Origin: an uncultured Actinomycetes bacterium
GTDB taxonomy: Bacteria > Actinomycetota > Actinomycetes > Nanopelagicales > Nanopelagicaceae
NCBI GenBank assembly: GCA_903928395.1
Contig: CAIYQS010000122.1
Coordinates: 1-6,576 of the forward strand
Length of the DNA: 6,576 bases
Direction: 5' to 3'
Both the position numbers and the translations under genes were made by a program. The first letter of the stretch is position 1, and every line of letters begins with the position of its first letter. This document shows positions 1 to 6,053 of this stretch, piece after piece. The notes beneath the pieces were generated by a model, which saw only the letters and a list, made by a program, of their open reading frames with translations, was not told the DNA's origin and searched no databases.

Positions 1-103
1 ATCTGCGAATTAATCCATGGACTTCGTAGCCTTTGGAAAGCAAAAGTTCTGCCAGATAGGACCCATCTTGGCCAGTTATGCCTGTGATAAGTGCCTTTTT
101 CAT
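1..103 (-). CDS. gmd: GDP-mannose 4,6-dehydratase, N-terminal fragment (cut by window edge)
   Basis: Only the first 34 codons lie in the window; the rest runs off the left edge. The fragment begins MKKALITGITGQDGSYLAE and ends HGLIRR. It carries the Rossmann GxxGxxG cofactor loop (G8-I-T-G11-Q-D-G14) and the GQDGSYLAE and GYEVHG strings that are nearly diagnostic of Gmd in the extended SDR family. The terminal Arg pair fits NADP(H) binding. Gmd converts GDP-D-mannose to GDP-4-keto-6-deoxy-D-mannose in the cytoplasm, the substrate of the Fcl enzyme encoded divergently next door. The start is supported by a good Shine-Dalgarno, AGGAGA at 108-113 on the minus strand, 4 bases before the ATG. Rmd-like or other sugar-nucleotide dehydratases share the fold, but the wording of the motif and the adjacent fcl make Gmd much more likely. 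Confidence 0.93.
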   Translation of the reverse strand, partial: MKKALITGITGQDGSYLAELLLSKGYEVHGLIRR

Positions 104-140
104 TTATTCTCCTGGCTAATTCCGAGTTGTGGATGATTTA

Positions 141-168
141 ACCATATTTCATGATTAAATTGTCTCAA
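141..168 (-). promoter_or_regulatory. Candidate sigma-70-type promoter for gmd, overlapping the fcl 5' region
   Basis: On the minus strand a -35-like TTGAGA (163-168) is followed after 16 bases by a -10-like TATGGT (141-146), which fits the TAnnnT pattern common in actinobacteria. Transcription would begin near 134, leaving about 30 bases of leader with the gmd ribosome site at 108-113. The match is by eye only, and the region is AT-rich, so chance matches are possible. No equally good plus-strand promoter for fcl was found. Confidence 0.4.
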
Positions 169-177
169 ATGGCGAAT

Positions 178-1119
178 ATGAATGTATTTGATCCTAACTC
201 TCGGATATATATAGCAGGACATCGAGGGTTGGTGGGTTCTGCCATTTGGAAGTATTTCTCCTCCTTGGGGTATCAGAATCTGATTGGACATTCGTCTTCT
301 GAGGTCGATCTGCGAGACCAAGAACAAACCTCACGGGCCATTGGAGCAGCAGGCCCAGACGTGCTAATTATTGCGGCGGCTAAGGTCGGTGGAATTGTCG
401 CAAATTCAATGTACCCGGTGGAGTTTTTGAACGAGAACTTACGAATTCAAACCAACCTATTTGAGGCAGCGCATGAAAACGATGTGTCAAGGGTTCTATT
501 TCTTGGATCATCCTGCATATATCCAAAGTTTGCTCCGCAGCCGATCAGCGAGACTTCGCTATTAACTGGTTTGCTCGAAGAAACTAATGACGCTTACGCT
601 ATCGCGAAAATCGCTGGTGTCATGCAAGTCGAGTCTTATCGCCGGGAATATGGCCGTTCCTGGATTTCAGCCATGCCAACAAATTTATACGGGCCGGAAG
701 ATAATTTCGACTTACAGACAAGCCATGTCTTACCTGCCTTGATACGTAGGTTCCATGAGGCAAAGCTGAGTGGAGCACCTGTCGTTACTTTATGGGGCAC
801 CGGAACTCCATTGCGTGAATTCTTACACACAGATGATTTGGCGCGGGCTGTATTGCACTTGTTGGCGCATTATGACGATGGGGCACCGATCAACATTGGG
901 TGGGGACTGGATCAGTCGATCGCTGAGTTGGCGGAGTTGATAGCTGAGATTGTCGGATATGAGGGAAGTATTTCATGGGACGACAGCAAACTAGATGGAA
1001 CTCCGCGTAAATTGCTGGATACGACAAAGATTAATTCGCTGGGCTGGATGCCAAAGATCGGACTCCGTGAAGGCATTGCCACCACGTATGAATGGTACTT
1101 AAAGAACTTGGAGCAATAG
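178..1119 (+). CDS. fcl: GDP-L-fucose synthase (GDP-4-keto-6-deoxy-D-mannose 3,5-epimerase-4-reductase)
   Basis: This 313-residue SDR enzyme performs the last two steps of de novo GDP-L-fucose synthesis: 3,5-epimerisation, then NADPH-dependent 4-reduction of the Gmd product. The sequence closely resembles E. coli Fcl/WcaG. It has the cofactor loop GHRGLVG near residue 15, AAAKVGGIVANS, the GSSCIYPK motif (catalytic Ser111 and Cys113), the YxxxK pair (Tyr140, Lys144) in DAYAIAKIAG, the MPTNLYGPEDNF block, and His183 in SHVLPAL. The catalytic residues keep E. coli spacing with a constant offset of 4. In-frame ATGs exist at 151, 169 and 178. I chose 178 because it best matches the family N-terminus and because the earlier starts lie inside the candidate gmd promoter. 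None of the three has a convincing Shine-Dalgarno, so a leaderless or very short leader is possible. It is followed after 2 bases by the phosphatase gene. Confidence 0.95.
   Translation: MNVFDPNSRIYIAGHRGLVGSAIWKYFSSLGYQNLIGHSSSEVDLRDQEQTSRAIGAAGPDVLIIAAAKVGGIVANSMYPVEFLNENLRIQTNLFEAAHENDVSRVLFLGSSCIYPKFAPQPISETSLLTGLLEETNDAYAIAKIAGVMQVESYRREYGRSWISAMPTNLYGPEDNFDLQTSHVLPALIRRFHEAKLSGAPVVTLWGTGTPLREFLHTDDLARAVLHLLAHYDDGAPINIGWGLDQSIAELAELIAEIVGYEGSISWDDSKLDGTPRKLLDTTKINSLGWMPKIGLREGIATTYEWYLKNLEQ
1110..1113 (+). promoter_or_regulatory. Ribosome binding site that decides the phosphatase start
   Basis: GGAG lies within the last codons of fcl, 8 bases before the ATG at 1122. It supports 1122 rather than the in-frame GTG at 1092, and it implies translational coupling with fcl. 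Confidence 0.65.
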
Positions 1120-1121
1120 TT

Positions 1122-1997
1122 ATGAGTTTGGCGGTGACTACTGTTTGCCGACACAACCAAGCCCGTTCTGTAATGGCTGCAGCCGTCCTTCATCGCTACT
1201 TCCCAGAGATGGATATTTCATCTGCGGGAGTATCGGCGGTCGAAGGCCAAAGAATCCCACAAGCTATTTTGAAGTTGGCTGAACTTTGGGATCTCGAAGT
1301 TCTTGACGTGTCTTCACATTCCCTAGAGGCGAGCGCCGATTCACTGCGGGCATCCGATTTTGTTGTAGTTGCTGAAGACGATTTCGCATCCGCCATTGTC
1401 GAGTTGGGTGTGGAACCTCGGAAGGTGCTTTCGATGCAGGACAAGCGCTTTGATCATGCGCTGATTCCATTCGATCCAATCGGGCACGGGAGCCAAGTGG
1501 TATCGGTCGAATTGGCGAAGGCGGTAATGACGACGACCCAATTGATTCGAGCACATGTTGGTCTTGGTTACAGGAATCCGGTTAACGCAATCTTCACGGT
1601 TGATGAGGTTGATTTTGAGAGTCATCTGGCGCAGTCATGGGCGCAGGTGCAAAGAAATGAAGGGATTCTGATAGTTGCCGATTTTCGGGCTCCCAATTTC
1701 CGCGCGGTCTCTGACATGTGTGATCATGTCTTGGAAATACAGGTCGGTCGCGTTAATCAAGACATCACTTTCTCTGATGGGGCGGGGGATGGGGCTCTGG
1801 AACGGGCGCTGGAATCGGGGCGCCCTTTTGCGATATCGGCGCGGCATGAAGTCGATCAGGTCGAGAGATTTGCCGTGAGTCGGCCATTTATAGAGATGAT
1901 TGCGCAGCTTGCTGATAGTCGTCCGGTTGTGATCGTGACTGAACCTTTGGGAATGGGGCCATTTCCTTATCTTGTGGCTGCAAGTGGAAGCCTTTGA
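1122..1997 (+). CDS. Low-molecular-weight protein tyrosine phosphatase with an unassigned C-terminal domain
   Basis: This 291-residue protein begins with a low-molecular-weight PTP domain (about residues 1-145). The phosphate loop CRHNQARS starts at the nucleophile Cys9 and fits CX5R with Arg15 followed by Ser16. The general-acid DP motif is Asp118-Pro119, at the usual distance. The family's Tyr pair after DP is not kept (DPI here). Such enzymes (Wzb, PtpA) remove phosphate from the tyrosine cluster of BY-kinases, and a BY-kinase is the next gene. Typical members are about 145-165 residues. The roughly 145 extra residues (about 146-291) show alternating hydrophobic strands (ILIVADF 182-188, VVIVTEP 269-275) and helices, suggesting a second soluble alpha/beta domain. 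I do not recognise it. No membrane segment or signal peptide is visible. The start lies 2 bases after the fcl stop, so the two are probably one operon. The catalytic assignment is firm; the C-terminal role is unknown. Confidence 0.85.
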   Translation: MSLAVTTVCRHNQARSVMAAAVLHRYFPEMDISSAGVSAVEGQRIPQAILKLAELWDLEVLDVSSHSLEASADSLRASDFVVVAEDDFASAIVELGVEPRKVLSMQDKRFDHALIPFDPIGHGSQVVSVELAKAVMTTTQLIRAHVGLGYRNPVNAIFTVDEVDFESHLAQSWAQVQRNEGILIVADFRAPNFRAVSDMCDHVLEIQVGRVNQDITFSDGAGDGALERALESGRPFAISARHEVDQVERFAVSRPFIEMIAQLADSRPVVIVTEPLGMGPFPYLVAASGSL

Positions 1998-2114
1998 TGT
2001 GACTTCACTAACAATTCTTTCTGAGGTGCGGTAACATGTCGTTTGTGCGCAAAGGTGGGCAAACCCAGCATAAGGTTGCCTAAAACTTACTCGATATCTC
2101 TTTGAAGGAAGTAA
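1998..2114 (+). other. 117-base intergenic leader before the kinase gene
   Basis: This is the largest gap in the plus-strand operon. It holds a short imperfect hairpin: GGCAAACC (2059-2066) can pair with GGTTGCC (2074-2080) with one bulged base. A smaller alternative is TGGG/CCCA (2056-2067). No U-tract follows, so it is not an intrinsic terminator, and no convincing promoter was found. The kinase ribosome site GAAGGAAG is at 2104-2111. The gap could carry a promoter or leader control for the kinase, but the sequence alone does not establish this. Confidence 0.3.
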
Positions 2115-3794
2115 ATGGATCTGAAGGATTACTACCGGCTTATTCTGCGCAACTTGGTTGTTGTAGTCGTTTCAACTTTCATCGGAATTGCAGCGGCTGC
2201 GGGGATTACCTATCAGCAGACGCCGATTTACCAGGCGGACATTCAACTCTTTGTATCGACCCCTTCTTCAATGTTGGATATCAGTGCTCTCGCTCAAGGC
2301 TCAAGCTTTTCTCAGCAACGAGTAATTTCGTATGCTCAAATTATTAATGGGCCGGACACTCTCAACCCAGTGATCCAGCAACTGCATTTGCCCTACACCG
2401 AACAAAAATTAGCTAAATCTGTAAAAGCAACCGCGCCATTGAATACGGTTTTGATCGATGTGACAGTTTCAGATCCCGATCCAAAGTTGGCAGCCGACAT
2501 TGCCAATGCAATCGGTAATCAGTTCTCGGCTACTGCTTCGAATCTAGAATCATCCAGCGGAACCAGCACCGTAAAGGTTTCCATGGTTAAGAGCGCAACA
2601 ATTCCTTTGAAACCTTCGTCACCGAAGAAGACCTTGAACCTTCTGCTTGGTTTAATACTCGGCTTTGGGCTAGGAATCGGTATTTCAATCTTGCGTCAGA
2701 TCTTTGATAACACGGTGAAGAGCGATCTCGATCTAGGTGATCTGCCACTTCTGGCGGCGATCGGATTTGATGCCGATGCGATTAAGAAACCGTTGATAAC
2801 GGACCTGGGAAGGTATGCGGTCAGAACCGAAGCCTTTAGGTCCCTGCGAACCAATATTCAGTTTATTAAAACTGATGAGCCAATTCAGATCATCACGATT
2901 TCATCGTCACTGCCCGGCGAAGGTAAGACGACGACCTCACTGAACTTGGCGATTTCGATGTCGCAATCGGGTTTGAAAGTTCTTTACATTGAAGGAGATT
3001 TGCGCCGCCCTCGCGCAGCCAAGTATTTGGGTTATGAAAAGTCAGGAGTCGGATTTAGCGATATTTTGGCTGGCCGTATTGGCGAAATTAACGCCCGCAA
3101 CATCAATAAAATATTGATCAACTGGGGTAACGACGGTCTGAAATTCCTGCCAAGTGGAACTATTCCTCCGAACCCGTCCGAATTGCTCAATTCAGAGCAT
3201 CTAGACTTATTCCTTAATTTTGCCCGCAATAATTATGATTTTGTCATCATCGATTCGCCTCCACTCTTACCTGTCACAGATGCCGCGATTTTGGCCAAGA
3301 AGAGCGATGGCGTTATCTTGGTCGCCTACGCCGGGGCAACGCGTGTTGGACAATTTAGAGGGTCGATAGAGTCACTAAATGCAGTAGGAGCCAGAATTCT
3401 TGGTGGAGTCCTTAACATGATTCCGACGAGTGCCCGTGATTACGATAATTATGGATACCGTTATGGATATTCCTACGGGTATGGGTATAGCCGTAAATAT
3501 GGCAGGAAGTATGGCCAAGAATATGGGGACTCTGAGTTAGTTTCCCATGCGAAAGTGGAAGCTCAATTAGCTCCATATTCCCCATCGGCTGACGAATTGT
3601 TGAAGTTGGAAATCGAAAGTTACTTGGGAACCCTTGAAGCCGAGAGCGCTTCGAAGCCAAACCGACGCAAGAAGGTCGCGGCTAAGCCGGCAGCGAAGAA
3701 GAAGGCAGTTGCTAAAAAGGCTCCTGCTAAATCCAGGAAGAAAGCAGTAAAGAAGGGGAGTCCGACAACGAAGCGAACTCCTCGCAAGCCTTGA
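2115..3794 (+). CDS. Wzc-type BY-kinase: Wzz chain-length domain fused to tyrosine autokinase, with basic C-terminal tail
   Basis: This 559-residue inner-membrane protein would control chain length and export of the polysaccharide through autophosphorylation. Domains in order: a Wzz domain between two membrane helices (about 14-33 and 174-193), with the intervening loop outside the cell; the oligomerisation motif ExxRxxR (Glu239, Arg242, Arg245); Walker A SSLPGEGKTT with Lys271; Walker A' YIEGDLRRP (Glu293, Asp295); Walker B FVIIDSPP (Asp380); a cluster of 11 tyrosines between Tyr443 and Tyr470; a linker; and a Lys/Arg-rich tail from 514 to the end. Proline at 164-170 before helix 2 fits Wzz proteins. 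Walker A' has Glu where the first Asp is commonest, a conservative change. Start supported by GAAGGAAG at 2104-2111. The neighbouring phosphatase is its probable partner, and the next gene begins the lipid-linked repeat unit. The kinase call is firm; the tail's role is unknown. Confidence 0.94.
   Translation: MDLKDYYRLILRNLVVVVVSTFIGIAAAAGITYQQTPIYQADIQLFVSTPSSMLDISALAQGSSFSQQRVISYAQIINGPDTLNPVIQQLHLPYTEQKLAKSVKATAPLNTVLIDVTVSDPDPKLAADIANAIGNQFSATASNLESSSGTSTVKVSMVKSATIPLKPSSPKKTLNLLLGLILGFGLGIGISILRQIFDNTVKSDLDLGDLPLLAAIGFDADAIKKPLITDLGRYAVRTEAFRSLRTNIQFIKTDEPIQIITISSSLPGEGKTTTSLNLAISMSQSGLKVLYIEGDLRRPRAAKYLGYEKSGVGFSDILAGRIGEINARNINKILINWGNDGLKFLPSGTIPPNPSELLNSEHLDLFLNFARNNYDFVIIDSPPLLPVTDAAILAKKSDGVILVAYAGATRVGQFRGSIESLNAVGARILGGVLNMIPTSARDYDNYGYRYGYSYGYGYSRKYGRKYGQEYGDSELVSHAKVEAQLAPYSPSADELLKLEIESYLGTLEAESASKPNRRKKVAAKPAAKKKAVAKKAPAKSRKKAVKKGSPTTKRTPRKP
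3441..3524 (+). other. Tyrosine-cluster coding segment of the BY-kinase
   Basis: Residues 443-470 contain 11 tyrosines, spaced every second residue in the core (YGYRYGYSYGYGY), with Gly, Arg and Lys between. In BY-kinases this is the site of trans-autophosphorylation and the target of the partner LMW phosphatase. The underlying DNA is low-complexity (repeats of TATGG/TATGGGTA type), so the number of tyrosines could vary between strains. Confidence 0.85.
3654..3791 (+). other. Histone-H1-like Lys/Ala/Pro tail of the BY-kinase
   Basis: The last 46 residues (514-559) contain 21 Lys/Arg and no Asp or Glu, with AAKPAAKKKA and AKKAPAKSRKK patterns like those of histone H1 or the basic tails of actinobacterial HU proteins. 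The segment is surely disordered and strongly positive. It follows an acidic-to-neutral linker (about 471-513). Codon choice mixes AAG and AAA and the frame runs directly from the kinase to the stop, so it is not a frameshift product. Binding to phospholipid head groups, to the acidic polymer or to nucleic acid are all possible. Confidence 0.8.
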
Positions 3795-3853
3795 TCCAAC
3801 AATCGCGATAAGTCTGAAGCGTGGAGCGGCGCTACAGCAGCATGAGAGCTCGT

Positions 3854-3860
3854 GGAGAGG
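3854..3860 (+). promoter_or_regulatory. Ribosome binding site that decides the phosphotransferase start
   Basis: GGAGAGG ends 6 bases before the ATG at 3867. The in-frame GTG at 3852 overlaps this site, so 3867 is the better start. The 72-base gap after the kinase shows no terminator. Confidence 0.6.
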
Positions 3861-3866
3861 GCAACC

Positions 3867-5261
3867 ATGAAAAAAGCGTCAACCGTTTCGTACTCAAAAG
3901 TCTTGACTAAATACCGCAACAACTTATTTCGTAGTGATTTTGTCATTATCTTTGTCGCCACCGCAGTCACATTTGGATTTCGTTTTCAAGGTTTTGGGCA
4001 ACTTGCACACGTCTCTATAGACAATTTCATTTTGGTATTAGCGCTCCCACTCTTCTGGTTGGTGTCCCTGGCTATTAGTGGTACCTGGAGTTTTTCTAAC
4101 GTTGAGAATCAAAAGAACGCTTTCCGTTCAATTTTACAGGCTAGCTGGCGGGCCACTTTGTTGATGGGCTTTTCTTCCTATTTGATTCACGATTTGATTT
4201 CTAGGCTCTGGGTCTTCGTCACATCAGGGGTGATCGTTCTTTCTTTGACGCTCAGCCGGATCACGGTTCAAATTCTCATTTCGAAGAAATCTGTAGCAAA
4301 TATGCAAGAAACTATTTTGGTGATTGCGCAGGAATCACAGGAAGAGATTCAAGAATTGATTTTGCCTTGGGGCCATAGGCCGGGAATTCAAGTGAAGTAT
4401 ATTCGCGTGGCTCCGCTGGTAGGACTAGATAAAGAGAAATGGCTTAGCGATCTCGAAAGTTGTATAAAAGAAAATGCTGTGGATGCAATAATCATCTTGC
4501 CTTCGGCACAGGTTGGCGGAAAACTTCTGGCTCGACTCACTAAATATTATTATTTAGGCATATCAGCAATATTGCTATCTACGCCGATAGCATCTGAAAT
4601 GGCTCTCTTTAAAACGATTCCGCATACAAATTGGGTACGCATAGATGAGCCTAATATTGTTAATTCGGGATACGCACAGAAGCGCGTTTTCGACTTACTC
4701 TTTTCGACAGCGGCAATTTTGGTCTTGTCACCAGTGTTATTGCTGATTGCTATTGGGGTAAAGATCTCTTCTCGAGGTCCAGTTCTTTATGCTGCTCCTC
4801 GCATTGGAAGCAACGGCGAGTATTTCAATTTTCCGAAATTCCGATCCATGATTAAGGGTGCTGATCGTATGCGGGCTTCAGTAATTGGTGCTCCGGATTC
4901 GGATATAGCCGATCGCTATCGCAATGATCCGAGAATTACCAAGTTCGGAAAATTCATTCGCCGTTGGTCGCTGGATGAGCTACCTCAACTATTTTGCGTA
5001 TTGAAAGGGACGATGTCCGTTGTAGGCCCGCGGCCTATTCTGGAAGAGGAACTGGAGTTAGTTCATTCCAGGAGCCGTTACCGCAGCATGGCTACCCCCG
5101 GGCTTACCGGCTTATGGCAGATCAGTGGTCGGAAAGAAGTTACTTGGGAAGATCGCATGGCGATGGATACTGGCTACATTCAAAATTGGAGTTTTTCGCA
5201 AGATTTGTGGCTTATAGCTAAGACATTCGCCGCAATCTTTATTGGGCGAGGTTCTTACTGA
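3867..5261 (+). CDS. Polyprenyl-phosphate sugar phosphotransferase (WcaJ/WbaP-type initiating enzyme)
   Basis: This 464-residue membrane protein belongs to the large polyprenyl-phosphate hexose-1-phosphate transferases. It would move a sugar-1-phosphate from a nucleotide sugar to undecaprenyl phosphate, the first step of repeat-unit assembly on the cytoplasmic face. Hydrophobic helices near 24-38, 54-71, 95-110 and 114-138 are followed by a soluble region (about 145-265). A reentrant/membrane helix after KRVFD (272-299) leads into the catalytic domain: PKFRSM (323-328), NDPRIT (353-358), the catalytic Asp370-Glu371 pair in SLDELPQ, VGPRP (386-390), PGLTGLWQISGR (411-422), and YIQNWS (437-442). 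Cys377 in FCVLKG replaces the Asn usual in this family (NVLKG). Length is normal for the family. The sugar donor cannot be read from sequence; glucose or galactose are usual. Its last 23 bases overlap the convergent VanZ gene. Confidence 0.93.
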   Translation: MKKASTVSYSKVLTKYRNNLFRSDFVIIFVATAVTFGFRFQGFGQLAHVSIDNFILVLALPLFWLVSLAISGTWSFSNVENQKNAFRSILQASWRATLLMGFSSYLIHDLISRLWVFVTSGVIVLSLTLSRITVQILISKKSVANMQETILVIAQESQEEIQELILPWGHRPGIQVKYIRVAPLVGLDKEKWLSDLESCIKENAVDAIIILPSAQVGGKLLARLTKYYYLGISAILLSTPIASEMALFKTIPHTNWVRIDEPNIVNSGYAQKRVFDLLFSTAAILVLSPVLLLIAIGVKISSRGPVLYAAPRIGSNGEYFNFPKFRSMIKGADRMRASVIGAPDSDIADRYRNDPRITKFGKFIRRWSLDELPQLFCVLKGTMSVVGPRPILEEELELVHSRSRYRSMATPGLTGLWQISGRKEVTWEDRMAMDTGYIQNWSFSQDLWLIAKTFAAIFIGRGSY

Positions 5262-5655
5262 CCTTGTGGAAGTGCAGATAGAGCAGCGTTACTGCTGCGC
5301 CAGATCCATTGGCAATGATGTCGCGGACATCAGAGTTTCGCCCCGGAATATATATCTGAATTAATTCAATGGAAATAGTTGTCAACAATGTGACGATAAA
5401 AATGGATTGCAGAGTTAAGCGGGACCAGCATGTACGAAGCAGGAGTACTAAGGGAATAAACATCAGAAAATTGCCAACCCATTGAAGCGGGCCACCCAGG
5501 TACAGGATGTGATGTCCGACTGCAGGTAATCCGCCGTGACTACCGCTGATAATAGGTTTGGCTCCGGGGGTTACAAGATCGGGCCTGGGAGTAAAGACTC
5601 CAAAGCACAGGATAATCAAGTAAACAAAAAGTGAGGCTTTGTTTAACCCCCGCAT
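5239..5655 (-). CDS. VanZ-family membrane protein
   Basis: This is a 138-residue protein with hydrophobic helices near 8-22, 58-74, 82-103 and 117-129. The VanZ family pattern is clear: W59-V-G-N62-F-L-M-F-I-P68, then SIELIQIYIPGR (E97, Q100, R106), SDVRD (D112) and IIANGSGA (N116). The founding member gives low-level teicoplanin resistance in the vanA cluster by an unclear mechanism. Most relatives are uncharacterised envelope proteins and are often found near surface-polysaccharide genes, as here. A role in antibiotic resistance should not be assumed. The start ATG has GGAG at 5666-5669, 10 bases upstream. A weak minus-strand promoter-like pair (TTGCTG 5728-5733, TACTCT 5706-5711) lies before it. 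The gene converges on the phosphotransferase gene and overlaps it by 23 bases, leaving no room for a separate terminator. Confidence 0.85.
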   Translation of the reverse strand: MRGLNKASLFVYLIILCFGVFTPRPDLVTPGAKPIISGSHGGLPAVGHHILYLGGPLQWVGNFLMFIPLVLLLRTCWSRLTLQSIFIVTLLTTISIELIQIYIPGRNSDVRDIIANGSGAAVTLLYLHFHKVSKNLAQ

Positions 5656-5736
5656 TTGAGTTCATCTCCAAAACGAAGGCATCTCTGGTGCGAAGACATT
5701 CCCCTAGAGTAGTTGGCTTCCTGGCCGCAGCAAATA

Positions 5737-5976
5737 CTATTTATTGGTAAACGCAAAAATCAAAGCTGCAACTCCGATGATCAGCCAAAGTATCTGCACT
5801 AGGCGTTTTTGCAGCAGCTGCTGACCCGATTTCAAATAGGTGAGAGCAACCAAAATGAGCCCGGGAAGGATAATCAGCAGACTATTAGTCACGACGTGTG
5901 AGTTGTGGCGCTGGTAATCCCAGTTAATGGCGCCCACGGCGATCATGGAATATGCCCACATGCGGTAGTTGTTCAT
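5737..5976 (-). CDS. Small three-helix membrane protein, function unknown
   Basis: This 79-residue protein was not recognised. It begins MNNYRMWAYSMIAVGAINWD. A short amphipathic or membrane segment (about 6-18) is followed by a polar loop with His, Arg and Asn, then two clear membrane helices (about 31-48 and 58-76) separated by a Lys/Gln/Arg loop, and a Thr-Asn-Lys end. The frame stays open upstream as far as 6129, but the true start is probably the ATG at 5974-5976. It has AGAGAGG (5985-5991) 8 bases before it, and the upstream extension would be the rhodopsin 3' end read in another frame plus the terminator hairpin. It lies directly behind the rhodopsin terminator, so it would be expressed either by read-through or from its own promoter, which I could not find. 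Hydrophobicity, the ribosome site and codon use support a real gene. Confidence 0.68.
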   Translation of the reverse strand: MNNYRMWAYSMIAVGAINWDYQRHNSHVVTNSLLIILPGLILVALTYLKSGQQLLQKRLVQILWLIIGVAALIFAFTNK

Positions 5977-6008
5977 CCAGTTAGCCTCTCTTACTTCCAA
6001 ATAAATGC

Positions 6009-6040
6009 AAAGGGGGAAGACCCTGTGGCCTTCCCCCTTT
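6009..6040 (-). terminator. Intrinsic terminator of the rhodopsin gene
   Basis: A perfect 11-base-pair stem (AAAGGGGGAAG 6009-6019 with CTTCCCCCTTT 6030-6040) encloses a 10-base loop. Read on the minus strand it is followed by a T-rich stretch (CTTTGCATTTATTT, down to about 5999). It begins 13 bases after the rhodopsin stop. On the plus strand no T-run follows, so it works in one direction only. Confidence 0.85.
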
Positions 6041-6053
6041 ACGACATCACATA

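Noticed and set aside
1092..1121. Upstream GTG start for the phosphatase overlapping fcl
   Set aside because: It would add 10 residues before a domain that normally starts a few residues before the catalytic Cys, and the GGAG site favours the ATG at 1122.
2056..2067. TGGG-CAAA-CCCA hairpin as an intrinsic terminator after the phosphatase
   Set aside because: The stem is only 4 base pairs and no T-run follows.
2047..2081. Strings CGCAAAG, GGGCAAACC and GGTTGCC reminiscent of the c-di-GMP-I (GEMM) riboswitch
   Set aside because: They occur in the wrong order and spacing, the GNRA-capped stem and tetraloop receptor cannot be drawn, and the gap is short. I treat this as chance; a covariance-model scan with the GEMM family would settle it.
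2102..2347. Plus-strand frame overlapping the start of the kinase
   Set aside because: It is the kinase N-terminus read in another frame; its Cys/Ser-rich product shows no domain and the Wzz domain explains the DNA.
3620..3970. Open minus-strand frame opposite the end of the kinase, reading as a hydrophobic Phe/Leu/Ala protein
   Set aside because: The Lys/Ala codons of the basic tail read as Phe/Leu/Ala on the other strand, which explains both the openness and the hydrophobicity. There is no ribosome site and the kinase frame is clearly real.
5239..5655. Glycopeptide resistance determinant
   Set aside because: VanZ similarity alone does not imply resistance; no vanHAX or regulatory genes are present, and most family members have other or unknown roles.
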